A stretch of 64,000 nt of DNA, from assembly GCF_021130785.1 (NCBI RefSeq), contig NW_025778900.1:1-64000 (forward strand), given 5' to 3'. This document shows positions 12,980-23,440 of this stretch, piece after piece. Positions within the stretch are counted from its first letter, which is position 1; every line of letters begins with the position of its first letter. The position numbers were made by a program, and so were the translations under genes. Origin of the DNA: Homalodisca vitripennis. Taxonomy: Eukaryota > Arthropoda > Insecta > Hemiptera > Cicadellidae. The notes under the pieces are model-generated. The model was not told the DNA's origin and did not search any database. It was given only the letters and a program-made list of their open reading frames with translations.

Positions 12980-13430
12980 AATAATAGTAAAATTGCAATG
13001 CTGATTCAGGTATATTGTGTATTACTCATGATTTCAGAACTTATACTTCAACGATTTTCCTTTCACAAATCCTTCAGAAACATGTTTTCAACGAAGGATG
13101 TGTTCAAGGGGGTTTCACAGATCAACGCCATACTCTGTGATCTCTTACATTTATTTGACGTATAAAAGCTATAACCAAGAAAATTATATGCGTTTGAAAT
13201 TTTGGACATTATGCGTTGTAAGATTTGCAATTTAATTTACAACAAAACTGGAACCGTAATTAATTTATGAAAAGATGGTTTCAAATGTTGATATATGTAT
13301 AATGTAATTGCATTCGAAAAATACTAATTGTAAATTTTAGTGAGTCCTCTTTGTGGTTTAACACTTAAACATTTTTTGGAGAGAAAAGCATATATCTGAA
13401 AATTCCTCTTCTTGATTTCTGATTTAAGGG
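12980..13430. repeat. LINE edge plus AT-rich flank shared with 23420-23720
   Basis: 13115-13140 (CAACGCCATACTCTGTGATC) matches the ORF start region at 23418-23440 (CACCGCCATACTCGGTGATC) of the jockey-like element. The following about 290 bp matches 23450-23720 through AATTTTGGACATTATGCG, TTTACAACAAAACTGGAACC, GTAATTAATTTATG and AAATTCCTCTTCTTGATTT. The same junction at two places means a composite was copied or that this AT-rich stretch belongs to the element. Confidence 0.5.
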
Positions 13431-14082
13431 GGCTGGCCCAGTATCGCAATCACTTTTGCATGGTTTTGGAAAAGAATTTTGTACTCAGTCAAATATTGCC
13501 CAATTTGTTTGACACTTTCAGGTTAAGTCAAAATAGACTTTTTATACACACTTAAGAAAAAACAAAATTGTAAATATAAAATTAATTTTTTTTTTTTGCA
13601 AAAAAAATCTTTAGTCTAATGGTTTTAACATGATAAATAATCTATCTTATGACATAATTTCACAAAATAAAATGTATCTTGTTCCTAGGCAATATTTTTT
13701 TGGCCTGAACTAAAAATATATAAAAAAATTTACAAATAAAACAAATTACTGAATTTTAAAGTAGTTTTACAAAAAAAAAATTGAGTTTTTAGAAGGTAAT
13801 AGGCTTGGAATATAAGAAATACTTTACTCACCATTAATTTTTAGTTCAAGCCATTTAAACAGCTAAAATGAAGATCTGGTGAAAATTTGGTGAAGATTGC
13901 TCCAATACTTTTGGAGATATGATGTAAATAATAGGAAAAAAACAATGTTTCGGGAAATCGCAAACAAACATATTTTATTGATAAATTTACTAAAATGGTA
14001 CTCTAAAATCCTAAAGCAGCATAAGAAACACCTTCCTTTTCCTTGTCTTGACTTTCCTTTTCTATTCTAGGAATGGACCCCA
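13431..14082. other. unassigned block abutting the duplication boundary
   Basis: Begins with GGGGGCTGGCCCAGTATCGC and contains poly-A/T runs and TTTTGGAGATATGATG near 13910. It sits where copy 2 of the duplication instead has jockey RT sequence, so it is either an insertion or the product of a deletion. No terminal repeats or open frame could be confirmed. Confidence 0.35.
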
Positions 14083-14112
14083 GGTACTTGACTGAAGTAC
14101 TCCACATCAACA

Positions 14113-15900
14113 TTATTTATATTACATATTTGCTATAAATTTCAAATTTAAGGGGAGAATTAATTCCTAAAAGATATCTATCAGATATTTTTCTGGCAAT
14201 TTCCAGTAACATAAATATAGACTTTGACTTGAAAAGGTTTTGTGATTGCTGGTTAACAATTAAACTTGTAAACAAAGTATGCCTATGCATTATATTTAAT
14301 AATTGTCTAAAACTGTGTTGACCAGTTTTGATAGACATATGGTCTATAATGTTCGAGGTCTTCACGTAGTTATTGAATTTAACACCAGAGTTCTATCGCA
14401 GTACATGATATTATAGTATATAGTCTATAAAAGTGGTAAATAAAGAGAAATGCTTTTATTTCCTAATCGCTTTACGGATTTTACTTTTCAATGTAACTGA
14501 TTATTATTTTATATCTATTTCATGGAAAACTATAATGAACCATTGTGGTGAATAATGTATCAGCTGAAATTTTAAAATTTGAGATCACTCTGTAGGGATG
14601 AACTATTACCATATTGACCTTAGTATGAATGTTAGTTAATATTGTGAATTAAATGACAGTATTAATAAATCCTAGAAACCGCTAAAATGTTTAATTGCCT
14701 TAATAAGTATTTTAAGTTAGGATCCTTTGGTTTTCTTAGGCGTCGTGAGGAGGGATTGGAGCAGGTAAGCATTGTACAGAAGACAGCATGGTTTTGTAAA
14801 GGCCTGGGATTTTTCATAGCTTAAACTGGAAGAGAGAGTCTAATACTCACAATTAATAAAACTAGGAAACCTGACCCACTGTTATACAAAAACTGGTTAG
14901 TTGTTAAGCAACTATTTAGTTCTACAACTGTATGAATTTTAAACAAGTTTACAATTAAGTAGGAAAAGTGGTATTTCTATTTTTGGCATTTAATTGTTTC
15001 TTACGAATTAAAGGTTATAATTAGTTTGGGTACTAATACATATCCTTAGCAATAAATGTACTAAATATATAAACTGCACTGACCATGCACTTCAAGACAG
15101 GTACTGCTCACATAAAATTATGTACAACATGATCAGCTCTCAGTTTTTATATTCTCAGGGAACCTCCAGTCATTGAACATGTGTTACCCTACAATGACTT
15201 GGATTAAAACAAAATGCAAATACGCTATACCATATCACGTTACACGCTTCACTGATGTTGCATTCAAAATTTAATGTTAATGATTCATTTTATTGTTGAG
15301 ATGTCTTATAAACATTTTTGTATCCTCCAAATTCGTGTCACTATAAAAATTATACACAAGATCGGTTGAGAATATTAAAAGTTTTTTTTTTAAACAGCAT
15401 TTGATTCTTGCATATCTTAGTATTGGCATATTATAGCATAGGTTTATTGGTTTTGTGGTGAAGGGAATCTTTATAAATTGTTTGTTTTAAAATTTTAAAT
15501 GATTGAACGTGTGGCTTATCAATCACAATTAAAGTTTTATGGAACTGTTTGTAAGAGTTATTTTTCTTAGATTTAAACAATTATAACTAACCTTTAGATA
15601 CCAATAACATTTATATCACCTTCAGACAACTATATTGCGTAATTAAACTGATTTTAGCTATATTTTAATTTTTTATACACGCTTACCAAACGCTAAATTT
15701 CATATTTGGGCTTATGTTTGTATAGCTACTATAAATTGATTTATGGAAAATTATAACTTTTAACCTTTCATACTCTTCCACTTTGAGTCCCACGAAAACT
15801 AAAGCAAATATGTTTTTCTGACTTAAGATAAATTCCTCTAACCCTTCAAAAGACAAAGCAGGTTTATTGGCTAATACAATGTAAATTGCCATCTTACTAC
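14113..15900 (+). repeat. macro-repeat unit 4, right-hand modules
   Basis: Starts where a jockey fragment ends (CTCCACATCAACATTATTTA). It holds AGATATCTATCAGATATTTT near 14174, an M1-like block ACACCAGAGTTCTATCGCAG at 14382, ATAAACTGCACTGACCATGC near 15066, and GAACCTCCAGTCATTGAACA near 15160 with ATCACGTTACACGCTTCACT near 15233. These match 54280-54900 and, in part, 7985-8110. It therefore shows modules lying downstream of those in unit 1. Confidence 0.6.
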
Positions 15901-16599
15901 TGTTAGAAGATAAAGTATTGGATTTTCAATGATTTTCTTATCTGATAAGAAGGCAATAAACGTTGATCTTACTCAGAAGTATTTATATAGTCGGTAACAG
16001 ATGTGAACCAATTTATTTTGTTCTATGCGTCTTATTCTACGCCGGATAAAAACTGCAGGTATCCCAGCAACATTCTTTTTTATGTCACTAAAAATTCTTA
16101 ACGCTCACAAATTCTGTCGGTAGATTTTTTCTCACTTTAGATGCAAGGTGTCAAATACTCGTACATTGGGTCCTTTACCCATGCTTTAAATTGGCTCGTG
16201 CATTGAAGAGGGTAATCAATACATAATTTTCAAAATATAAACATCCCATCCATATTGCGTAGTGAAAATTATCTATCAAAACATTAGAATATAGTCATAG
16301 GAACGCAATAAAAATGGTAACAGCTGCGTTAAACCCGTCCTTGTAAAGATGGCTATTCATTCAAATTTTTGTTTTCGTGCTAGAATTCGTTAAAATATTA
16401 CTTCATAATTACTCAAAATAGCTTATGTTACATGTCTTATATGTATTTAATAATATGTAGTATTAAAAAAACGTAACTAATTATAATTGTAGTTTACAAT
16501 TGAATATAAATTTAAATGAATATGATGATCTCATTTCTTATATAAGTAATAAATTATGAAATAAAAACAGCAATTTCTAAGAAATTAACTAAGAAATGT
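15901..16599. other. AT-rich spacer within the duplication, no gene
   Basis: No supported coding sequence or module was found. It is duplicated at about 57950-58640 with few changes. Confidence 0.45.
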
Positions 16600-17680
16600 A
16601 CTGTAGCACGCCCGCTGTGATGGGCCTGTTACATTGTAACAGACAACGTCCTGTCCGCTAGGTATGACTGGAGGAGCCGGTACAGGCTGACGTCTAGGGA
16701 GACAGCGGTGGTAACAAGTCTCGGGTTATGTTTGTCGGTGAGATCGGAAGACACTCTAGTTACTTGGAGGGTGGTGGGGTGGCCCCGACGGAAGACTTAT
16801 TGTTCATAACGAATCTGCTGGTGGAAATCCTCGGGGAATCGGGCCAGAATGAGTCGCTCAAGGGTTTTTGTCAGAGAAAGAAGCGCGAGATTGGTAGCTG
16901 TCAGGTAGGGTTTTGAGTGGTTTTAGAGTGGCTTCGGGAAATAGAAAAACTTAGCTTGCTTCCGGGGTTTAGGAAATTGTTTCAAGTGTTCGGAGGCAGA
17001 ATTTGAAGATAAAGGTGAACCATTTCACGACCCGTTCTGGCAGTCTTCTGAGTGCTGGGGTACCAAGGTGGTCAGATCTTTACGCATTCTTCGGACAAAG
17101 ACTTGAGAAGGGTCCAGCGACTTCAGCTTCAGTAATGCCAGAAAATTCTTCGGTTTCTTCACATTCGTTCTGGTTGGTTCCTTCTACGAAGCCCTGCACT
17201 AATCAAGAGTGTTCTGAGTCGCGTATCTGGTGGTTGAGACGTGCTGGGACCGAAGCCCCTCGTTCCCACCTCCATCCCTGACACAAGTCTGTGACTTATT
17301 TGCCAGGCCTCTTGCCTTCTCCTCTTCTTTCTTCTATTCGGCCTTCGGCCACTTAATCCTCTTCTCGACACTCTTGCTAGTGTCTAGCCTAACAGCACGT
17401 CTCCCCTCATCTCACCGCCCCTGTGCGATGAGAATCAGAGAACGAGTCTCCATGGTGCAGGTGAAGACCTCAACCTTCTACTCTGCCGTTTACATTAGCC
17501 TGGTTTCTCCTTGGATGGGCCGAGCAGTCCTCTTATCGCTTCTGAGGGTTCGGGCGATCCGCCAGATGGAGACTTTGTCTGTGCTTAGAGTGTCAACAAA
17601 CATCCTCCGGCAGCTCTCTCCTTGTTGTTGCAGCAGATTAAAATCCAAATGTTTTAAGATTCGTTTATACAAACAATATG
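16600..17680 (-). pseudogene. jockey-clade reverse transcriptase fossil (duplication copy 1)
   Basis: The minus strand retains the linker and the N-terminal part of a non-LTR RT. It begins with VSIWRIARTLR near 17590 and RPIQGETRLM near 17500. Then come a KKAPG-region equivalent near 17090 and a block near 17000-17060 whose translation matches the LPEWVVKLITSLF stretch of the 23.1-kb element. The region matching the ARFPEDF block lies near 16840, and the relic stops abruptly at motif B (PITAGVLQ) near 16610. DNA similarity to 22680-23300 is obvious, for example GGGCCAGAATGAGTCG near 16840 versus 23002. Many frameshifts and stops; 5' and 3' truncated. Plus-strand frames over it are antisense shadows. 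Confidence 0.75.
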
Positions 17681-18279
17681 AAATGTGTAAATATTACTAT
17701 GAGAATTTACTTAAATATCTCTGAGAGTCATCTTTCAGGCATTTTATAGTAGTGTAAATGTTGAAAATAATTTTATATTAGGGAATGTTATCTGAAAGGA
17801 TTAAAATTCATTACGTATTGCGTTAATGTGTTTAATCTCAATCATTTCTAAAAATTTTCCGTAAAAAATATCGTTCTTAACAGATAAACGAGTCAAGAAC
17901 TTTTTAAGGAACAAAATGGGCCTTACTCTCTGTTCACTACGGGAAAATATCAGTTGTCGGTAACTGCTGCCACCCATACTTTTTACCTGCCTCCATCTTG
18001 TCTTGTTCAAGACAATGTTTGTACTGTAAGATTTGAAGCCCTTATTTGGATTAAAGTGAGTTCCAATACAAAGACCATGTTCAAGATATCAAGTAATAGA
18101 AGTATTCAATCTACAGCTAGTTCACTTGAAGCTGCAGGACTCTGTAGTAATAATTGATAAAACCCTTTATAACTGAATGTTTAGCTGCCTGACTGGGCCT
18201 TGCTGGACCGTTTATTGATCAGGGTTGGGAGTGAAAGATAAGTGAGTTTAATTTCCCGAAACTCGAGGCTGTTCGTTGT
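17681..18279 (+). repeat. macro-repeat fragment next to the RT fossil
   Basis: 17690-17780 reads GTGTAAATATTACTATGAGA, then CATCTTTCAGGCATTTTATA, matching the stretch between M2 and M1 of other units. The RT fossil therefore interrupts a macro-repeat copy. The rest, to 18279, has short frames without motifs. Confidence 0.45.
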
Positions 18280-18720
18280 ACTTGTCAATGCTTGGTCACT
18301 AGGCTAGAAAGGATATACAACAAATCTTGTGTTGGTGATTATAAAATTATAATAGAACGTCTCTTTCGTGGGAATACACATGGAAAGTTTTATTTAAAGA
18401 ATCCAGCTAATATGTTGATAATAGAAGTACACATCTATATTAACTTATATCTATGGAAACAAGGAAATAAAATTTGAAAAATATGTTTTGGATTGTTTAG
18501 TATATTCAAAAATCGTTCTAATCCCCCCCGGAGAAACCAGCACCCCGGAGAACCACCGAACATGGAACAGGATGTGAGGCTCAGAGAGAGGATCAGGACC
18601 AGGACCTTCAGTAAGTTATTTTTGTTGTTCATAGTTTCTGCTCTCACTATCTCTTTCTATTTCAGGAATTATAACGGTTCAGATAAAAATGTGTATTTAC
18701 TTTAATTTCTGGGTTCCAAA
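18280..18720 (+). repeat. macro-repeat unit 5, upstream modules
   Basis: Contains CTATGGAAACAAGG near 18451, GATCAGGACCAGGACC near 18590 and AGTAAGTTATTTTTGTTG near 18610, followed by TTTCTGCTCTCACTATCTCT. These correspond to the TATCCATGG, GGACCAGG and GATGAGTTACTTTA blocks of other units. Copy 1 has an extra CCGGAGAAACCAGCACC relative to copy 2 near 18535. Confidence 0.5.
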
Positions 18721-19719
18721 TTCACTAATGGCGTAAACTAATAGATTTAAGATCTTTTACTTTTAAGCTGAAGGTTACTATACGTTTCGATGCTACTCTT
18801 TATTTCTTCACATCAAAACTCAAAAAAATGTATTGAATATATCTGGTACAAGATATGACTCATACTAAAGGGATGTAAGTTCAAAAAGATCTGAAAGTGA
18901 GAACAGTTTTAAGTATGTATATTTAGAGAGCCTAACAATAAGTAGTCTTTCTAAACTCTTGTTCTTCCAAGAAACTGGCGTTTAGTTTATCTGAAGATGT
19001 GTGCTGATTCATTTACAATAAATAACTGTTAGCTGGAATACAGTAATCCTTATGTAAATATTTACTTTCCCCAGAGGGTTCATTTCTGGCTGGTTTATAC
19101 CTTCCAGTTGAACGCACATTGGTTACTGCAAAAAACCGATGTGTCACTTAAATTTGGCCAACATGATAGATGTCCAAGACCAGGACATCAATAACCGCAA
19201 AATTCGAAATTATAGAGCACAAGGGTAATTCTGTAGGTCTAGCCTACTGCGGGAATTGATTGGTGGAGTTTGTAGCGTTCGTTCCCTAAGAGTCAATGGT
19301 TCATTCCAGACTAGACATAAGGGCGTGCCTCCCCCTACCTGTTTGATTGGAGATGATGGTTTAGAGCTGGCTTTTCTTTCTTACGGGGAGTCATGACTTA
19401 AAATTTAGTGCCCTAATTTTTTCCTCTTGAATCTCGACAGAAGCTGGCCCCTACACCCAACCATAATATCCTGTCACTCTGGAAGCAGCGCCAAGGACCT
19501 TATATGACTAATTGCAATTTTCTAAGCTTCTTGCCATAAGAGAACAATAAATCATTTACTTACATCTGTAAAAAAATGTGGATTTTACTATACAAATTAT
19601 ATCCTATTTTTCCATTTCCTTATCCAGCTACTTAAAAAACAATTCATGATCTACTCCAGTGGTCCTCAATTGATCCTATATTTGAAAGGAAACAGAAGAG
19701 AAACAGGATGACCTTGTGT
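18721..19719. other. spacer within the duplication, no gene
   Basis: A slightly GC-richer block at about 19200-19500 (TAGCGTTCGTTCCCTAAGAG, AAGCTGGCCCCTACACCC) is faithfully duplicated near 61300-61540. No open frame or structural motif was recognised, and it may be an unclassified old transposon. Confidence 0.35.
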
Positions 19720-20400
19720 GATTTATGGTTTTAAATCCTCTCAGTATTCTCAGTGTGCAAAAAATATCAGTGTACAATTATTTTCATTGCAAAATGCAAA
19801 TGATTTAAGATTCTTTATTATATATTTGATAAAAAGTGTAAAGATTAAAAAGAGAATTATTTACATAAATGTGTCAGAGACATCTCAAGCAGGTTCTAAC
19901 TATCTTGATGTCTTTTCCTTCCTAGAACTTATCGTCTTGAAGGTACACCAACATCTTAGTATAGTAAAACTAACTGCAATGTTTAGATAAGGATCAATAA
20001 ATGAGTTACTTTAATGGTTTACAATTCAAAGTATTTTCCCTAACTATTCTTCTCACCCAAAATGGCATTCTTGTTTTGCAATTATTAATCACAACAAACA
20101 AGCCGTCTCTATTTGATTATAACGCGTTTACAATTAATAGGATTTTATTCTTTATTGAAGTTTACATTTTTTTCTCTTGCTAAGTGTTTATTATCTTGAT
20201 CAACAAATAATTTTCTTGTGTTTTTGGGCAAATAGAAATAGCTTGTCATTTATGATATTAAATCCCTTCACTACTCTAGTTGTACAGAAAGAATCAGTTT
20301 CCAATTATTCTCCACAACTTTTGCAAGAGTTTTAAGATTCGTTCATACGAAATTAAGAAAATCATCAATCATAACATTATTAGTAATAATTAATTGTAAA
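19720..20400 (+). repeat. macro-repeat unit 6 (two partial copies)
   Basis: One M2-like block, CTCTCAGTATTCTCAGTGTG near 19737, is followed by TGTCAGAGACATCTCAAGCA near 19873. Then GAGTTACTTTAATGG near 20002 and a second M2 block, CTACTCTAGTTGTACAGAAA near 20272, start another partial copy. The 60-90 codon plus-strand frames here change between the duplication copies and are not supported as genes. Confidence 0.55.
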
Positions 20401-20599
20401 ACGAAATCACTGTACATTAAATTTAGGTTTGAAAACTATCGGGGATAAACCACTCTACTTATTAACTATTGGAGCTACAATAATAATTAGGCAAAAATTA
20501 TCGTTTATTTCTTTGTTTACAAGTATAAAACAAATACAATTATTTGTACATTAAATAACAGTATATTAACTATGATAATTTAAAACTTTTTACTTATAT
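20401..20599. other. AT-rich spacer
   Basis: No feature was recognised. Confidence 0.4.
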
Positions 20600-21690
20600 A
20601 TGTAAGAGTAATCTGATAAGAATCGGTAAAAGATAGTAGTAGCCATGTCGCAAGTGAAAGTAACAACTGAATTAAAATGTAACAGGTGAAACAACGGAGT
20701 TCATAATGTTATAAGTTTCTATACATGGAAACAGAGTACAAGTATTTCTAATTTTCGATGAAATCAGAAGTGTTGTTTACAAAATTCTTTAACGTCATAC
20801 TACGTTAGGTTGGAAAAGCATGTCCAGGAACAGGTTAGATGGACAGAGTTTGTTAAGGGCAAGGCCTTTTTCATAGTTCAGTTTAACTTTCAAATCGTCC
20901 AACACGCAAGACGTCAGAAACTCACCACCAGGAGGAGTACGAGGGCGAAGACAATGATTGAGACACGGCCTTACAGATGAGCTAATTTAATGAGTTAAGA
21001 ATCAAAGTTTCTGTTCTCACTGTTCTTCTTAGACATATCTGTTTACGAGTTTTAGCGATTTTCCTCACAGAAAGAAAAACTAAAACTGTTGGACTCTAAG
21101 TATAACACGTATTCTGTTAACAGGATTTAATCTTATAGGGAACTTACAATGGACTTTTGTCGTGAAGATTACATTAATCAACAATATTAAGGTTAGTATA
21201 CTTTGTATAAAATTTAGAAAAAAAACTTGTTACTTGGCGCTTTTAATGCTTTCAGTGCTCTAAATGTACAGAAGAAATCACTTATCATTGTCTTTATAAA
21301 AAAATTAAAATGATTTAAGATCCATCATAAATATTTCATAAAGAGCGTAAAGATTAATTACAGAATTATTTTCTTAAAGATGTCTAAGGGTCATCTTTCT
21401 AGCATTTTTAAATATGTAACAAACTTTGAAATTAGTGAATGCTGGTTGACTTAGGATTAAAATTCGTAACTTATTAACGTTTAGTAGTTTAAAATAAACA
21501 TTTTTAAAACAGTATTGTGAAGGTTTCAAGAAAAAACTGTATATATTTTTATCTACTTTTTGTTGCTGAGATTACAACCAGAGCACTCATCAATTTCACA
21601 AGAGAAACGAAATGAAGTTATATAGTCATAGAAATAATTCAACTCATAATAAGAACGTACAAAAAGAATCAGTTTATAAGGCACAGCGTT
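20600..21690 (+). repeat. macro-repeat unit 7
   Basis: Full module run: TAATCTGATAAGAATCGGTA near 20610, CATGGAAACAGAG near 20735, GTCCAGGAACAGG near 20823, AACACGCAAGACGTCAGAAA near 20900, GATGAGCTAATTTAATGAG near 20976, M2 near 21256, CTAAGGGTCATCTTTC near 21382 and M1 (ACCAGAGCACTCATC) at 21577. M2 to M1 is about 321 bp. Its right end is cut by the jockey-like insertion. Closest to unit 1 among the units compared. Confidence 0.65.
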
Positions 21691-23440
21691 GAAAATTCCA
21701 ATCTTTCTGGCAGGCATCGGGTAGGCTGGGGCTCTTGTCCCTTCTGAGGTAGCGGCTCTGCAACAAGCAGAATGTCTACTGGTCATGTGTTCGTCTAGCC
21801 CCAAGTGGGGCTATTGTTGCGTTAAGTCGTGGGGAGTTGTTAATTGTGTAGTTTTAAATTTCTGCCGCTTTCGAGTAGACTGGTTGGTTGTGTAGTGAAG
21901 TGGTGAGTCAGTTGGTTTTTGTTATTTTTCTTTCTTCTAGGGTGAGTCATCTAGTATGATTTTCCACAGGTAGACGGCTTCCCTGGTTGCCCACTCACGG
22001 ATGTGTTCCCAAAGTGATTCAGCTGCCGCTGAATACATGGCTCTCGCCTGGCCTGTGATGTATTCATGCAGGCTAGGTATTTCTGCAGACCGTAGGACGA
22101 CCGTGTTCCGGACGAACCATGGTGTGTTCTGGAAGGCTTCTAGTGCCTTCCTGATCGTCTTGGAGGTGTGTGGATACCAGGCCGGAGCCGCGTGTGTCAC
22201 GATAGGGCGAACTATCGTGTTGTAGATCAGCAGCTTCGTGTCGGTAGGTAGTCCGGAGTGAGGTCTCAGTAGGGCCGACAGCCCTTGACGGGCGGCCATT
22301 CCAAGGTGGATCCTCCCTTTGGCGGCAAGCCCAGTCGTAAGAGTCCTGTTGAGGACGACTCCCAAGTATTTGATGGACTTGGTCCACCTTAGTTGGTCCC
22401 CCTGCAGGTGAATCCTCTCACGCTGTGCTGGGTATTGTTGGTGTTTTGTCAAGCAGATACCTTGCTCTTCTGCGTATTGATCCTGACATTCCACTTCCTC
22501 AGCCAGGGGTCCAGTTGTTCCATTTGTCGTCTCATGTAGACACATTATTGACGCATGGAGGCCGAATTACTGTAGAACAGTGCGTCGTCAGCGTAGAGGG
22601 CGAGGGGCATCCTGGGAATGACTGGGATGTCATTTTTGTACCACAAGTACAGCACTGGGCCCAGTAAAGATCCCTGTAGCACTCCCGCGGTGATTGGCCA
22701 AAAGGACGAAACGGCCTGTTCCATAGTGACAGAGAATGTTATGTCTGCCAGGTACGACTGTAGGAGCCGGAACATACTGCCTGGAAGAGGACTGTGAGCC
22801 AACTTGTACAAAATCCCTTGATGCCAGACGCGGTCAAAGGTCTTGCTGACATCAAAGGGAACTGCGGTGGTGACCAGTCCTTGGTTGTGGGTGTCAGTGA
22901 GGTGTGAGAAAACTCTAGTCAGTTTGAGGGTGGAGGAGTGACTCTGAAGGAAACTGTATTGGTCTTTGCGAATTTCCGTGTGGAAGTCCTCGGGGAAGCG
23001 GGCCAGAATGAGTCGTTTGACAAAGAAGGTAGGAGTTAGATTGGGCGATAGCTGTCGGGTAGGGTAAGGTTTTTGAGTCGGAGGCAGGAGTTGAAGAGAG
23101 AGGTTATCAATTTCACGACCCATTCTGGAAGTCTTCTGAGCGCTGGGGTGCCCTGGCGATTTGCTCCCGGGGCCTTCTTCGGGCGAAATCTAGCGAAGGC
23201 GCTTGCAACTTCAGCCACCGTGATGGTGGGCAGTTCGTCCGATTCTTGCTGATCGTCATGGTCGGTGGCCTCCAAGAAGCTCTCCACTTTACTAGAGTGT
23301 TCTGGGTCGTCTATATCATGGTTGGGAGAGAACTGAACCTCCGTGGTGTCGGCGAAGACATCGGCCTTCTCCTCGGCTGTGTAGACCAAGTCGCTCTGTC
23401 CTTGGATGATTTTACACATCACCGCCATACTCGGTGATCC
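21690..23440 (-). mobile_element. jockey-clade non-LTR retrotransposon, 5'-truncated and decayed
   Basis: GC-richer minus-strand element inside macro-repeat unit 7. Its 3' untranslated part (about 21936 down to 21690) contains a nested stem-loop: GCAACAA paired with TTGTTGC enclosing TAGCCCC/GGGGCTA at 21796-21813. The 5' end is lost near 23440, where the RT reading frame meets an AT-rich block also found at 13140-13430. The 3' end recurs at 63783-64000 in duplication copy 2, so the insertion predates the duplication. Confidence 0.75.
21937..23428 (-). pseudogene. jockey-type reverse transcriptase with frameshifts
   Basis: RT of a jockey-clade LINE, which would copy its RNA at a nicked chromosomal target. 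Visible in order on the minus strand are RFRPKKAPG (near 23190), LPEWVVKLITSLFNSCLRL, LPDSYRPI, RLILARFPEDF, motif A FDVSKTFDRVWH (near 22850), motif B AGVLQGSLLGPVLY (near 22670), motif C ALYADDALFY (near 22580), and then IKYLGVVLNRTL and RPIVTHAAPAWY. It lies in three frames, with breaks near 23080 and 22545. About 25 residues normally found between the NSCL block and the SYRPI block, including the conserved WK, appear to be deleted. The endonuclease domain is absent. Confidence 0.82.

Larger units (their letters stand above)
14083..21903 (+). repeat. segmental duplication, copy 1 (about 7.8 kb)
   Basis: Nearly collinear with 56118-64000, with only scattered substitutions and small indels. 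The offset is 42034 at the left edge and 42097 at the right, so copy 2 has gained a net 63 bp relative to copy 1. The left edge is CCAGGTACTTGACTGAAGTA, inside jockey RT sequence. On the right the homology runs to the end of the window and may continue further. It contains macro-repeat units, an RT fossil and the 3' end of a jockey-like element, so all of these predate the duplication. Confidence 0.92.

Noticed and set aside
13431..14082. DNA transposon with inverted ends (GGGGGCTGG... and ...GGACCCC)
   Set aside because: The match between the ends is too weak and no target duplication is visible.
17230..17724. 164-codon plus-strand open frame
   Set aside because: Antisense to the jockey RT fossil. 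Its counterpart in duplication copy 2 (59272-59697) shifts frame after a few bases, so there is no coding constraint.
18493..18705. 70-codon frame with a hydrophobic segment, possible small secreted or membrane protein
   Set aside because: The start region differs by an indel in duplication copy 2, which breaks the frame, and it lies in a macro-repeat module.
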